Shown here one piece after another: positions 24,769 to 36,026 of a DNA stretch of 41,282 nucleotides. The stretch is from Gammaproteobacteria bacterium (GTDB taxonomy: Bacteria > Pseudomonadota > Gammaproteobacteria > Steroidobacterales > PWYM01): assembly GCA_020832005.1 (NCBI GenBank), contig JAFIFN010000018.1, positions 1 to 41,282 of the forward strand, read 5' to 3'. A model generated the notes under the pieces. The model was not told where the DNA came from and did not search any database. It saw only the letters and a list, made by a program, of their open reading frames with translations. How positions within the stretch are numbered: the stretch's first letter is position 1; each line of letters begins with the position of its first letter. The position numbers and the translations under genes are program-made.

Positions 24769-26019
24769 TCACTGTGCCGACGGGTCTCCGATGCGGCCAA
24801 TGAACAGCAGCGTGTCGGTTTCGCGATCGCGGATCGCAAACACGAACGGCCGGTCGATGCGGATCTCCGGCGGCATCGCCGTGACCGAGACTGTTACCGA
24901 CGTGACCGCGGCGGCCTCGGTGCCCAGCTCATGAACATCGATGAACGCCTTGTGGCGAACGTCGGAGACGTGCAGGTCATCGAAGGATGTCGACATGCGG
25001 CGGAAATCTGCTGCCGAAGCATCGAAGGCGATGCTCATGCCCTGCGCCTTGAGTACTTCGCCAAGACGGGTGTCTGACGCAAATCGGAACTTCGGCAGTC
25101 GCAGCAGCACGCGTTCGCGTGTGAAGGGCCCAACCGCCTCGGCCCAAGACTCCGGCGTGAGCGACGCGACCAGATCGTCCAGCGTCTCGCCCCCGTGCGG
25201 CATCAGCAGCGTCATCGCGAACGCCCCGCCGGCGTAGGGCAATTCGATCACCGTCATATCGTCGTCGCGCCGCAGATAGGTCATCGCGTCGCGCATCATC
25301 GTGGGCACCTGGCGGACACTGCCATCCAGTGTTTCGAAGTCCATCGGCTGCGTGGCACCCTCCATGAACGGGTCCGACCACGGTGCACTGAAATACACTG
25401 CGTTGAGCAGCAGCAGGACATCCAGCGCACCGAGCCGCTCGACGATCGTCTCGATACGCCCGCCGGTCACCTCGTCGACCCACTGGTTGATCGTGTTCGG
25501 TGCCGCCGGATCGGTGAAGTCCAGCGCCGTGACTTCAGCGTCGAAGTGCCTGCGACTGGCTTGCAGAAACGGGGCTTCGAAGGCGACCCCGTCGCGCGCC
25601 CACAGGGAGTTCGCCAGACGGAACTCGACGTCTGCGTCCAGGGCCCTGAGCTGGTCGATGAGCCTGCGGTAAGCTGAATTGATGTCGGCGGCATCGTGGC
25701 CGGCGAGTCCCAGTGTCGTGTGCATGGCCTCGAGCGTATCGCCGTGGGCACCGTTCGCGGTCATCGCGAGTGCGATGGACACACTCAGAGGCGAGAGCAA
25801 CAGGTTCGGGTCGGTGCCCTGGTCGTGCGCCCAACGAAGAAGTTCGAAGCCGAGCGTCGTGTTTGGCAGGGAGATGTGTAAGTCAGTGGATACGGGTTGC
25901 TGGTGCTCGGGTTGCTGGTGCGCCGCAGGGTCGGTATCCGAGTCAGGCAGACCGCAGCCGATGAGAGCGGCCACGCAGGCCGCGGGCAGAAAGCTCAGGA
26001 CCGACGTGTATCGACGCAT
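24769..26019 (-). CDS. Serpin-family protease inhibitor, lipoprotein
   Basis: The 416-aa protein is a serpin (family I4) with a lipoprotein signal (lipobox LIGC, Cys22). The breach and shutter regions are recognisable (NLLLSPLSVSIALAMTANGA; LLLNAVYFSAPW). The reactive-loop hinge (about 364-374) reads ELGTEAAAVT, the small-residue pattern of inhibitory serpins. Counting from the hinge puts the cleaved bond near Thr-Ala (SVTAM), which suggests elastase- or subtilisin-like targets; this is inference. I chose the ATG at 26019 because GGAGG stands six bases upstream; the longer in-frame version has no such site. Serpins are patchy in Proteobacteria, so transfer is possible. Confidence 0.9.
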   Translation of the reverse strand: MRRYTSVLSFLPAACVAALIGCGLPDSDTDPAAHQQPEHQQPVSTDLHISLPNTTLGFELLRWAHDQGTDPNLLLSPLSVSIALAMTANGAHGDTLEAMHTTLGLAGHDAADINSAYRRLIDQLRALDADVEFRLANSLWARDGVAFEAPFLQASRRHFDAEVTALDFTDPAAPNTINQWVDEVTGGRIETIVERLGALDVLLLLNAVYFSAPWSDPFMEGATQPMDFETLDGSVRQVPTMMRDAMTYLRRDDDMTVIELPYAGGAFAMTLLMPHGGETLDDLVASLTPESWAEAVGPFTRERVLLRLPKFRFASDTRLGEVLKAQGMSIAFDASAADFRRMSTSFDDLHVSDVRHKAFIDVHELGTEAAAVTSVTVSVTAMPPEIRIDRPFVFAIRDRETDTLLFIGRIGDPSAQ

Positions 26020-26120
26020 GGACGGCCTCCGTGTCGCGCTATGGGCGGATGGGCTCGGCGATGCCTGCAACGGGTCTGGCGTGCATGCAGGCCGGCAGAA
26101 AAAATAACACGGTTTCAGGG

Positions 26121-26654
26121 TCATGGACGCGGCTGCCATGTAAACATGTCTACCGGTTCGCGCTGCTGGCGGTATCCGCATGTGGCCTGCGCGCGCGTCG
26201 TATGTACGAATCCGGCCCGGGACAGCACCTTCGCCGATGCCGGATTACGCACCAGTACCTTTGCGTAAAGGCTGGAGAGGAATCTGCTGTCGAAGAGGAA
26301 GGGTAGCAGCGTCTGAACAGCCTCACTGGCATAGCCGCGTCCCCAGTTGGGCACGCCGATCCAGTAACCGAGTTCGCCTTCGCCTGCGCTGATGCCGGTG
26401 ACACTGATTGCGCCGATCAACTCGGCGTGACTCCTCAGGATGATCGCATAGACCACCCCGGTGCCGGCGTCCCACATACCGCGATGGGTCGCGATCCAGC
26501 GTTCGGCTTCGCCGTCCGGATACGGGTGGGGGATGGCCGAGGTGAGGTCGGCGATTCGCTCATCGCCAGCCAGGGCCTGCACCGCGGGGCCGTCGGCGTC
26601 AGTAAACGGCCGAAGGCTCAGGCGTTCGGACTCCAGTATTGGTTGTTCGCGCAT
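26121..26654 (-). CDS. GNAT-family N-acetyltransferase (RimJ/RimL-like)
   Basis: The 177-aa protein has the N-terminal ESERLSLRPFTDAD typical of the RimJ/RimL/ribosomal-protein acetyltransferase branch. The acetyl-CoA-binding stretch is GYWIGVPNWGRGYASEAV, and the C-terminal NPASAKVLSRAGF motif is present. It should move an acetyl group from acetyl-CoA to an amine; the substrate cannot be told. It lies upstream of the serpin gene on the same strand with a 101-base gap. Confidence 0.9.
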   Translation of the reverse strand: MREQPILESERLSLRPFTDADGPAVQALAGDERIADLTSAIPHPYPDGEAERWIATHRGMWDAGTGVVYAIILRSHAELIGAISVTGISAGEGELGYWIGVPNWGRGYASEAVQTLLPFLFDSRFLSSLYAKVLVRNPASAKVLSRAGFVHTTRAQATCGYRQQREPVDMFTWQPRP

Positions 26655-26984
26655 GTCTGTGCTGCTCGTGATGGAGAAGGGTCCTTCCTGCGGCCGATTC
26701 TAACGCACGATTGCACCATCCACGCCGGGCCGGCATTGCGCTGTCGACACGGCCTGGAAGCTGGTTTGCCCCCGAGCCGATTCCTGCGTGCGTTTGCGTA
26801 CCGAAGCCGGGGAAGGATCGGGCTAAGCTGGATGTCAACCATGGCCCAGGGGAGATCGACAATGTCGGGAATACACACGGGGATCAATCCCGCCGGGCAC
26901 GGCCGATCCTGCTCCGTATCCGCAGGGCTTCCACGCCCAAAGATCATTCTGCTCATGCTGCCCGTCTAAGGGTCGGGAGGCGCT
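26655..26984. other. Intergenic region between divergent GNAT and transglutaminase-like genes
   Basis: This 330-base gap separates two divergent genes and should hold both promoters. A 35-codon frame from the ATG at 26862 is open but has no recognisable family or clear ribosome-binding site. I see no RNA gene or repeat in it. Confidence 0.4.
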
Positions 26985-27866
26985 ATGTTGATCCGGATCG
27001 GATTCGATATCGTGCTCGATGCGGTGGCGTCCAAAACCGTCACGTACATGCTCCAGGTGCATCCTTCGCGACAGAAGGATCTGCAGACGCGCGAGCGCTT
27101 TAGAACCGTCCCGGAGTTACCAAAGCAACGATACATCGATGCCTATGGTAATCATTGCGGCAGAATCAGTGTGCCGGATGGATGCGAGACACTGCAGTTT
27201 CTCAATGAGGCCATCATCTTCGATGATGGTGCTCCAGATGAATATGCACCTTTTGCGCAGCAGCTCGATGTTGCGGACCTGCCTGTTGAAGCCCTGATGT
27301 TCGTACTGCCGAGCCGATATTGCGAAGTGGACAGCGAGCTAATGTCCTTTGCCTGGAACCAGTTTCAGTCAACCCCGCAGGGGTGGACTCGCGTGCAGGC
27401 CGTCTGTGACTTCGTGCATCAACATCTGCAGTTCAACTACGCGCTCGCACGAGCCAATCGGACCGCACTGGAGGCTTTCCACGAGCGTGTGGGGGTCTGT
27501 CGAGATTTCGCGCATCTGGCGATCACGCTGTGCCGTTGCATGAACATTCCGGCCCGCTACGTGACTGGCTACCTCGGAGACATCGGTGTGCCGCGAGACC
27601 CGTCACCGATGGATTTCAGTGCATGGTTCGAGGTCTACCTCGGTGAGCGCTGGTATACCTTCGATGCGCGGCACAATCAGCCGCGTATCGGGCGCGTTGT
27701 GATCGCGCGGGGACGCGACGCGGTCGATGTGCCGATTACGATGGTGTTCGGGGCACATGCCCTGAGCAGATTCAACGTGGTGACGGAACAGGTCGATCCG
27801 GCGCTGACGTTCCAACGCCGGGATCTGACCGGCGTCCATGGCACTGCGGTGGGACTGTCGACTTAG
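26985..27866 (+). CDS. Transglutaminase-like family protein
   Basis: The 293-aa protein has an N-terminal beta domain (residues about 1-110) and a transglutaminase/protease core (about 130-235). Cys172 lies in GVCRDFAHLAI and Asp227 in WYTFDARHN. The usual His-Ala-Trp motif reads Ser-Ala-Trp here (Ser212 in MDFSAWFEVYL), so the standard Cys-His-Asp triad is incomplete. Such proteins act as cysteine peptidases or amide transferases; no substrate can be named. GGAGG precedes the ATG. There is no signal peptide. Part of its C-terminal coding sequence is repeated at 30772-30840. Confidence 0.87.
   Translation: MLIRIGFDIVLDAVASKTVTYMLQVHPSRQKDLQTRERFRTVPELPKQRYIDAYGNHCGRISVPDGCETLQFLNEAIIFDDGAPDEYAPFAQQLDVADLPVEALMFVLPSRYCEVDSELMSFAWNQFQSTPQGWTRVQAVCDFVHQHLQFNYALARANRTALEAFHERVGVCRDFAHLAITLCRCMNIPARYVTGYLGDIGVPRDPSPMDFSAWFEVYLGERWYTFDARHNQPRIGRVVIARGRDAVDVPITMVFGAHALSRFNVVTEQVDPALTFQRRDLTGVHGTAVGLST
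27732..27800 (+). repeat. Direct repeat, copy A (within the transglutaminase-like gene)
   Basis: This 69-bp stretch matches 30772-30840 without gaps, with 8 mismatches by eye. It codes for PITMVFGAHALSRFNVVTEQ and the next three residues. The two copies flank the kinase/regulator pair. Confidence 0.85.
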
Positions 27867-28212
27867 GCGTCTATCTCACCTGACGGTGGCGTCAATACCG
27901 CTCGCATGGCTCCCAGGCGCCCAGTTCGGGGTAGGCAGTGGCCGGGATCACAGGCGCAGGCAGGGCTGCACGATCCAGGTTGCACGGGTATCAGCACCAG
28001 CAGGGCATGCCTGCGTCCTACGGTCACGAGCTGACCTGGCTCGGTGGGCTGCCTATGTGTCCCACCGAACAGACTATCGCTGAGCGGATGGCGTATTCGT
28101 GTGAGGTTGGGGACGCGTACGGGTTTTAGCTGCGTGGGCTCGCGATGTCGCGCCTGGCTGAGAAAAGCGTAGCAGTTGTTCATTTTGCCACACACACTTT
28201 TCGGAATTAACT
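27867..28212. other. Intergenic region before the hybrid kinase gene
   Basis: This 346-base gap carries no gene I can support. A 63-codon frame at 27938-28129 has no recognisable family. The last 60 bases are AT-richer than the rest and probably hold the kinase promoter; no clear -35/-10 pair was seen. Confidence 0.4.
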
Positions 28213-29931
28213 ATGCCCATACAAAGTGTTATCGGCCACACCAGCGACGCGCATGTGATCCCGGAGGCGCGGCGCCAGAAAGCGTTGCTCAAAATGGGCG
28301 CCTTGCAGAATGCGATCCTCACCAGTGCTGATTTTTCCATCATCGCCACTGACGAGACCGGCATCATCCAGCTATTCAATCCTGGCGCAGAACGCATGCT
28401 GGGCTACGCTGCCGCTGAAGTCGTCAATAAGATCAGTCCCAGTGATATCCATGATTCCGAGGAAGTGGCCGCACGTGCCCGGGCTTTGAGTCTGGAACTC
28501 GCCACCTCCATCATTCCGGGCTTTGATGCATTGGCTTTCAAAGCATCGCGTGGAATCGAGGACGTCTATGAACTGACCTTCATCCGTAAGGACGGCAGCC
28601 GTTTCCCGGCCGTCGTGACGATCACCGCATTGCGCGACGACTATGACGATATCATCGGCTACCTGCTGATCGGCGGGGACAATACCGTGCGAAAGCAGGC
28701 CGAAGTCGAACTGCACCGCGCAATGGCTATTGCTGAAAAAGCCAATCTGGCGAAATCGGTCTTTCTCTCCAGCATGAGTCATGAACTGCGTACGCCACTC
28801 AACGCGATTCTCGGTTTCGCCCAACTCATGCAATCCGGTTCGCCACTGCCGACATCGGCGCAGCAGAGAAGCATCGAGCAGATTCTGAAAGCAGGCTGGT
28901 ATCTGCTGGAACTTATAAACGAGGTCCTGGATCTGGCACTGATTGAGTCCGGCAAGTTATCGCTCTCCACAGAACCCGTGTCATTGGCGGAGGTGCTGCA
29001 GGAATGCAAGACCATGATCGAAGGGCAGGCTTCACAGCGCCGCATCATCGTCAGTTTCCCCGTATTCGATATTGCGCATTTTGTCAGCGTCGACCGCACA
29101 CGGCTTAAGCAAGTCTTCATTAATCTTCTGACCAACGCGATCAAATACAACTGTATAGGCGGAACGGTCGTCGTCGCCTGTGTCCTGAAAACCCCGGGAC
29201 GTATCCGAGTTTGTGTCGAGGATAGCGGCGAAGGTCTGTCCGAGGACAAGCTCGCTCAGCTGTTCCAGCCGTTCAATCGGCTCGGGCAAGAGCAGTCTGG
29301 CCAGGAAGGGACAGGTATCGGCCTGGTAACGGCCAAGCGGCTGGTCGAATTGATGGGCGGCACAATTGGCGTGGAAAGTACTGTCGGAAAGGGCAGCGTG
29401 TTCTGGGTCGAACTGTCCCTGACTACTGAACGTCCCCACGTGGTCGACACGGCGAAATCGGCAACCATCGTTCCGGCGTCTAAACAGAATGGTGAGCACT
29501 TACGCACGGTTCTTTATGTCGAAGACAATCCTGCCAATCTAATGCTGGTCGAGGATTTGATCGCTCGCCGGCCGGATATCCGCTTGCTGAGTGCGACAGA
29601 CGGAGCCCGGGGTGTCGAGGTGGCGCGCGCCACTGTGCCGGATATGATTCTAATGGACATCAATCTGCCCGGCATGAGCGGTATCCAGGCGCTCAAGATT
29701 CTGCGCGAAGATGCCGCAACAGCGCACATTCCGGTGGTCGCACTCAGCGGTAATGCAATACCTCATGATATCAAGAGAGGCTTGGAGGCAGGCTTCTTTC
29801 GATACCTCACCAAACCGATTAACGTCGCTGAATTTATGAACACCCTGGATACGACTCTGAAGTTTGCGAAACAGGAACGGCCCGGCGCTAATCCGCGTCC
29901 GAATAATGTAGAGAACACTAATGATACTTGA
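28213..29931 (+). CDS. Hybrid sensor histidine kinase (PAS-HisKA-HATPase-REC)
   Basis: The 572-aa protein has a PAS domain (about residues 32-165) and a dimerisation/phosphoacceptor domain with His190 (MSHELRTPLNAIL). An ATP-binding domain follows (about 295-405: N box near Asn308, DSGEG, GTGIGL). The C-terminal receiver domain (about 430-550) has Asp482 in MILMDINLPG. No membrane segment is present, so it senses a cytoplasmic signal, probably through the PAS domain. The next gene overlaps it by 11 bases and encodes a receiver-PAS protein, its likely partner. A weak GGAA lies before the ATG. Confidence 0.92.
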   Translation: MPIQSVIGHTSDAHVIPEARRQKALLKMGALQNAILTSADFSIIATDETGIIQLFNPGAERMLGYAAAEVVNKISPSDIHDSEEVAARARALSLELATSIIPGFDALAFKASRGIEDVYELTFIRKDGSRFPAVVTITALRDDYDDIIGYLLIGGDNTVRKQAEVELHRAMAIAEKANLAKSVFLSSMSHELRTPLNAILGFAQLMQSGSPLPTSAQQRSIEQILKAGWYLLELINEVLDLALIESGKLSLSTEPVSLAEVLQECKTMIEGQASQRRIIVSFPVFDIAHFVSVDRTRLKQVFINLLTNAIKYNCIGGTVVVACVLKTPGRIRVCVEDSGEGLSEDKLAQLFQPFNRLGQEQSGQEGTGIGLVTAKRLVELMGGTIGVESTVGKGSVFWVELSLTTERPHVVDTAKSATIVPASKQNGEHLRTVLYVEDNPANLMLVEDLIARRPDIRLLSATDGARGVEVARATVPDMILMDINLPGMSGIQALKILREDAATAHIPVVALSGNAIPHDIKRGLEAGFFRYLTKPINVAEFMNTLDTTLKFAKQERPGANPRPNNVENTNDT

Positions 29932-30766
29932 CGCTGCAGAGATTCTTGACGCCCAGATTCTGATCGTTGACGATCAGGAAGCCAACGTGCTGCTGATTGA
30001 GCAATTGCTGGCTGATGCCGGCTACACCCGCGTCAGCTCAACGATGCGTCCGAAAGAGGTCTGCGCCCTGCATCGGAAAAATCGTTATGATCTGATTCTG
30101 CTCGACCTGCAGATGCCCGACATGGACGGATTTCAATTGATGGCAGGCCTCAAGGCAGATGAGGCGGACAGTTACCTTCCAGTGATTGTGCTTACCGCCC
30201 AGCCAGGCCACAAGTTGCGCGCATTGCAGGCGGGCGCCAAAGATTTCATCAGTAAGCCTCTGGACCTTCTCGAAGTCAAAACGCGTATCCACAATATGCT
30301 GGAAGTGCGTTTGTTGTACAAAAAACTTGAGAATTACAGCAGCGATCTGGAGCTGACAGTGCAGGAACGAACCGCTGAGCTGCGCGAAAGCGAAGCGTGT
30401 TACCGCAGCCTGACCGAATTGGCGTCCGACTGGTACTGGGAGCAGGACGAACACGGGAGTTTCACCAGGGTGTCCGGCCCGGTTCTGGAAATGCTCGGAA
30501 TGCAGGTCGACAGTTTGGTGGGAAATGCCAAGGGTAATGCCGTGACAGCCTGCAAGGAGTCAGAGCGGGAGCAGCAGCAACTGCGTGCAGCTGTCACCGC
30601 ACAGCGATCCTTCCTGGATTTTCCGTTCAGCCGTGTTGATGCCGACGGCGCGAAACGCCACTATCGAGTGAGTGGCGAGCCGATGTTCAATCAGGCCTGC
30701 CGCTTCGTGGGTTATCGCGGAATCGGCGTGGAAGTGAACATAGGTCTTTTGAACGACCGAACCTGA
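29921..30766 (+). CDS. Response regulator: receiver domain plus PAS, no output domain
   Basis: The 281-aa protein has a receiver domain (about residues 10-125) with Asp62 in LILLDLQMPDMDG and the conserved Lys in FISKPLD. A coiled linker (about 128-160) and one PAS domain (about 162-275) follow. The PAS domain (ASDWYWEQDEHG, ending YRGIGVEV) is of the kind normally followed by a GGDEF or kinase domain. Here the frame ends within a few residues, so the protein may be cut short. The end lies 2 bases before the remnant of a transglutaminase-like gene. It overlaps the kinase gene by 11 bases and is probably translated with it. Confidence 0.88.
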   Translation: MILDAAEILDAQILIVDDQEANVLLIEQLLADAGYTRVSSTMRPKEVCALHRKNRYDLILLDLQMPDMDGFQLMAGLKADEADSYLPVIVLTAQPGHKLRALQAGAKDFISKPLDLLEVKTRIHNMLEVRLLYKKLENYSSDLELTVQERTAELRESEACYRSLTELASDWYWEQDEHGSFTRVSGPVLEMLGMQVDSLVGNAKGNAVTACKESEREQQQLRAAVTAQRSFLDFPFSRVDADGAKRHYRVSGEPMFNQACRFVGYRGIGVEVNIGLLNDRT

Positions 30767-30768
30767 CT

Positions 30769-30948
30769 ATGCCGATGACGATGGTTTCCTGGGCGCATGC
30801 CCTGAGCAGATTCACTGTGGTGACGGAACAGGCCGATCCGATCGAGTTCAGCCCAAGCTCTACTCCGTGCGCGCCTTCCAAGGCGCTGCGGCCACTGAGT
30901 CCTCGCAAACCCGCCGAGCTGAGCCGGCGGCGCGAAGTCAGTGGCTGA
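30769..30948 (+). pseudogene. Remnant of a second transglutaminase-like gene
   Basis: This short open frame (59 codons) begins with MPMTMVSWAHALSRFTVVTE. That aligns with the C-terminal part of the transglutaminase-like protein at 26985-27866. After about 24 codons the likeness ends in unrelated Ser/Pro/Arg-rich residues. The core of the enzyme is absent, so it cannot be functional. It abuts the end of the response regulator gene. Confidence 0.7.
30772..30840 (+). repeat. Direct repeat, copy B (after the response regulator gene)
   Basis: It matches 27732-27800 over 69 bp with 8 mismatches by eye and keeps the same reading frame. Stretches such as CATGCCCTGAGCAGATTCA are identical. Confidence 0.85.
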
Positions 30949-31017
30949 TGCTGATTGCCCCGGGCGCCGATAACCACCGCGGCCGCAAGAACAGACAGTT
31001 TCGCTGGATGTGCGGCG

Positions 31018-31827
31018 CTATCGGGCGGCCTTGGCAGCCGCTGTCAATGCCTTGATGGTAAACAGGTAGCTATCCTGCGTAAGCGGCTTGTGGCAGGCGA
31101 GACATTCAGCCTGGTTCACACCGGTGCGCGCGGTCTTATCGGTGAGGAACACCGCGTAGTTCCAGTCGGCATTGCGCAGTAGTTCAGGGAAGTCATCGCC
31201 CCACCCAGGCTGGGTTTCCATGGCGGTATAGAACAACAGCTTGTCTTCAACAAGTTGACCGTCCTCGCCGAATAGCGGCTGGTCGTCGGTGCCCATTTTC
31301 GCACCGAACACTTCGACGAGAAAGTACGATCCCTGCGGCATCGGCTGGCCCATGCGTGCTGCTTCAAACGCAGGCTTGTTGGCATAGTACTTGCGTACCT
31401 GGCCGCGGTCCGGGAAGCTGATGGTGTCGTAGCGGATAAACTCGCGCTGAAAGTTTTCCGGGAACTTCAGACGCGTACGCTCCATGTTCGCGGGGATCGT
31501 CGATGTAGCGTGGGTGCTGGCGCCGGACAGACTGCTCCAGAACGCTGCAAGACTCTCGATCTGCGGGTCGCTCAGTTGGGCGGCGATCGCATTCATCAAG
31601 TCGTTTTCGCGCGCGCCGCCACGAAACGCCTGTAACTGAGCCACAAGATAGGCTGACTTCTGCCCGGCGAGATTCGGAATCACGGGGCTCGAGCTGATCC
31701 CGTTTTCGCCATGACAGGCGGCACAGGGAACGGACAGTGCCCGGCCGGCCTCGATGTCGCCGGCCTGCACTTGGGATGAAAGGCCAGCGACCCCCAGCAA
31801 CAGAGTCGCAAAAAGTGCGTTTCGCAT
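31018..31827 (-). CDS. Cytochrome c fused to a cytochrome P460 domain
   Basis: The 269-aa exported protein has a signal peptide (to QVQA, residue 22). A small class I cytochrome c domain carries haem site CAACH (Cys35, Cys38, His39). A P460-type domain follows (about 110-265), with a second haem site CLACH (Cys242, Cys245, His246) and a final DSYLFT. P460 proteins oxidise hydroxylamine or bind NO through a cross-linked haem. The fused cytochrome c could pass on the electrons. GGGGA precedes the ATG. It lies 102 bases downstream of katG on the same strand, so the two may share a message. Confidence 0.88.
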   Translation of the reverse strand: MRNALFATLLLGVAGLSSQVQAGDIEAGRALSVPCAACHGENGISSSPVIPNLAGQKSAYLVAQLQAFRGGARENDLMNAIAAQLSDPQIESLAAFWSSLSGASTHATSTIPANMERTRLKFPENFQREFIRYDTISFPDRGQVRKYYANKPAFEAARMGQPMPQGSYFLVEVFGAKMGTDDQPLFGEDGQLVEDKLLFYTAMETQPGWGDDFPELLRNADWNYAVFLTDKTARTGVNQAECLACHKPLTQDSYLFTIKALTAAAKAAR

Positions 31828-31929
31828 ACTTCCCCTCTGAGTGCTTGCTTGTCCGATGCTATGTCAGGGAAAGCGCCCCGCGCCTGGCTTAATCTGTGCT
31901 TCACCAGGCGCCGAGGGCGCCGTGCCTGA

Positions 31930-34191
<2,262 letters not shown>

Positions 34192-34295
34192 CTATGAGTT
34201 AAGATCCCCGGGCCGGGTACGCGGAGCGCAGATGTCATGATGAGGGTTTGCTGGTATTTCAGGTTGCAGGCCAGGTCGCAACGGGTGTCTCGACG

Positions 34296-34850
34296 ATGGC
34301 GCTGAAAGCCACCGTCTACAAGGCCGAGCTGCAGATCAGCGACATGGACAGGCACTACTACGCCACCCACGCGCTCACGCTGGCACAGCACCCGTCGGAG
34401 AATGACGCGCGTCTGATGGTACGGGTGCTGGCCTTCGCGTTGTTCGCCCATGAGCGCCTGGAGTTCGGTCGCGGCGTAAGCACCGACGATGAGCCAGACC
34501 TGTGGCGGCGCGCGTTAAGCGGCGACATCGAGCAGTGGATCGATCTTGGCCAGCCGGAGGAATCACGTATCCGCAAGGCCTGCGGGCGGGCCCGCGAAGT
34601 CGTCGTGATCGGCTACAGCGGTCGCGGCTTTGGCCTGTGGTGGGACAAGCATGCCGATACATTGGCGCGCTGCGAAAATCTGTCGGTGATCGAGTTTCCG
34701 GCCGGCACCGCCGATGCACTTGCACCCCTGCTCAGGCGTGGCATGCAGCTGCAGTGCCTGGTGCAGGACAGTGAGCTTCAGTTAATCGGCGATGCGGATG
34801 CCGTAACTGTGACCCCGGTGCGGCGCCAGGTGATCGCGGATCGGCCGTGA
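34296..34850 (+). CDS. yaeQ: YaeQ family protein
   Basis: This 184-aa protein starts MALKATVYKAELQISDMDRH and continues HALTLAQHPSENDARLMVRV, both typical of YaeQ. The family has a PD-(D/E)XK nuclease-like fold, here with the motif around EPDLWRR and WIDLGQPEESRIRKA. Its biological role is unclear; an early link with haemolysin transcription was not upheld. I chose the ATG at 34296 because length and N-terminus then match the family. It is divergent from katG. Confidence 0.92.
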   Translation: MALKATVYKAELQISDMDRHYYATHALTLAQHPSENDARLMVRVLAFALFAHERLEFGRGVSTDDEPDLWRRALSGDIEQWIDLGQPEESRIRKACGRAREVVVIGYSGRGFGLWWDKHADTLARCENLSVIEFPAGTADALAPLLRRGMQLQCLVQDSELQLIGDADAVTVTPVRRQVIADRP

Positions 34851-34925
34851 AAGTTGTCATCCCCGTTTGAGCGATCGCCGCCCCGGGTCGCAACTGCGTG
34901 AACCGGCGGATTGACGTTTTCGTGC

Positions 34926-36026
34926 TCAACCAACGAGCCTCCACGTCACGGTTTCGCCGGCGCGCAGCGGCACGCCCATGTCCTGCCCTAAATGCATCTC
35001 TTCCGGCACCGCCCAGCTTCGTCTCTCCAGCGTGATGGTGTCCCGGTTGCGAGGCAGGCCGTAGAAGTCCGGTCCGTGGAAGCTCGCGAACGCCTCCAGC
35101 ATGTCCAGCGCGCCGGTTTTCTCGAACGCCTCGGCGTAAAGCTCGAGCGCGGCGTGCGCCGTATAGATGCCGGCGCAGCCGCAGGCAGACTCCTTGGTGT
35201 GCCGTGGATGTGGCGCGCTGTCGGTGCCGAGGAAGAACTTGGGATTGCCGCTGGTGGCGGCCCTGATGAGCGCCTGTCGGTGGTGTTCGCGCTTGAGCAC
35301 CGGCAGGCAGTAGGCATGCGGACGTATGCCGCCCGCGAACATGGCATTGCGGTTGAGCAGCAGGTGATGCGCGGTGATGGTCGCCGCCACGTTGTCCGGG
35401 GCGGCAAGCACGAACGCGACCGCCTCACAGGTGGTGATGTGCTCGAGCACCACCTTGAGGCGGGGGAACCGTTCGATGATGCGCTGGAGATGCCGCTCGA
35501 TGAATACCGCCTCGCGGTCGAATACATCGATGTCGGCATCGGTCACCTCGCCGTGCAGCAGCAGCGGCAAGGCGGCTTCCTCCATGGCCGCAAACACTGC
35601 ATCGCAACGCGCGAAATCGGTGACGCCGAAGGCCGAATTCGTCGTTGCGCCGACGAAAAAGGCTTCACCCACCGCATGGATGAAACCGCTCGCCCTGGCG
35701 CGCAGGATCTCCTCGGGCGTGGTGTGGTCGGTGAGATAGAGCGTCATCAACGGCTCGAAAGACATGCCCGCCGGCAGCGCGGCCAGAATACGCGCGCGGT
35801 AGGCGCGGGCGTCGTCCACTGTGCGCACCGGCGGATCCAGGTTGGGCATGATCATTGCGCGCGCAAACCGCCGCGCGGTGTCGGGCAGGACCGCGGCCAG
35901 TGCGTCACCATCGCGCAGGTGCACGTGCCAGTCGTCGGGGCGGGTGAGGGTCAGGCGGACTTGGCCGTTCGCCTGGGCGCGTGGGACACGGACAATCTCT
36001 ATCCCCTGTTCGACGTTAATGGACAT
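34926..36026 (-). CDS. pyrC: Dihydroorotase (class II) with an altered metal-bridging segment
   Basis: The 366-aa protein corresponds to PyrC, which closes carbamoyl-aspartate to dihydroorotate in pyrimidine synthesis. Metal and substrate residues are present: His34 and His36 ([10 protein letters not shown]), His158 (LLLHGEVTD), His196 (LEHITT) and Asp269 (GTDSAPH). The segment that normally reads Lys-Leu-Tyr-Pro-Ala before GATTNS, with the carboxylated lysine, reads GEAFFV (residues 120-125), so the bridging lysine is missing. The N-terminus is about 20 residues longer than usual; ATG 36026 is the only candidate near the expected start. It overlaps the upstream unknown gene by 11 bases. The true activity is therefore open. 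Confidence 0.87.
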   Translation of the reverse strand: MSINVEQGIEIVRVPRAQANGQVRLTLTRPDDWHVHLRDGDALAAVLPDTARRFARAMIMPNLDPPVRTVDDARAYRARILAALPAGMSFEPLMTLYLTDHTTPEEILRARASGFIHAVGEAFFVGATTNSAFGVTDFARCDAVFAAMEEAALPLLLHGEVTDADIDVFDREAVFIERHLQRIIERFPRLKVVLEHITTCEAVAFVLAAPDNVAATITAHHLLLNRNAMFAGGIRPHAYCLPVLKREHHRQALIRAATSGNPKFFLGTDSAPHPRHTKESACGCAGIYTAHAALELYAEAFEKTGALDMLEAFASFHGPDFYGLPRNRDTITLERRSWAVPEEMHLGQDMGVPLRAGETVTWRLVG

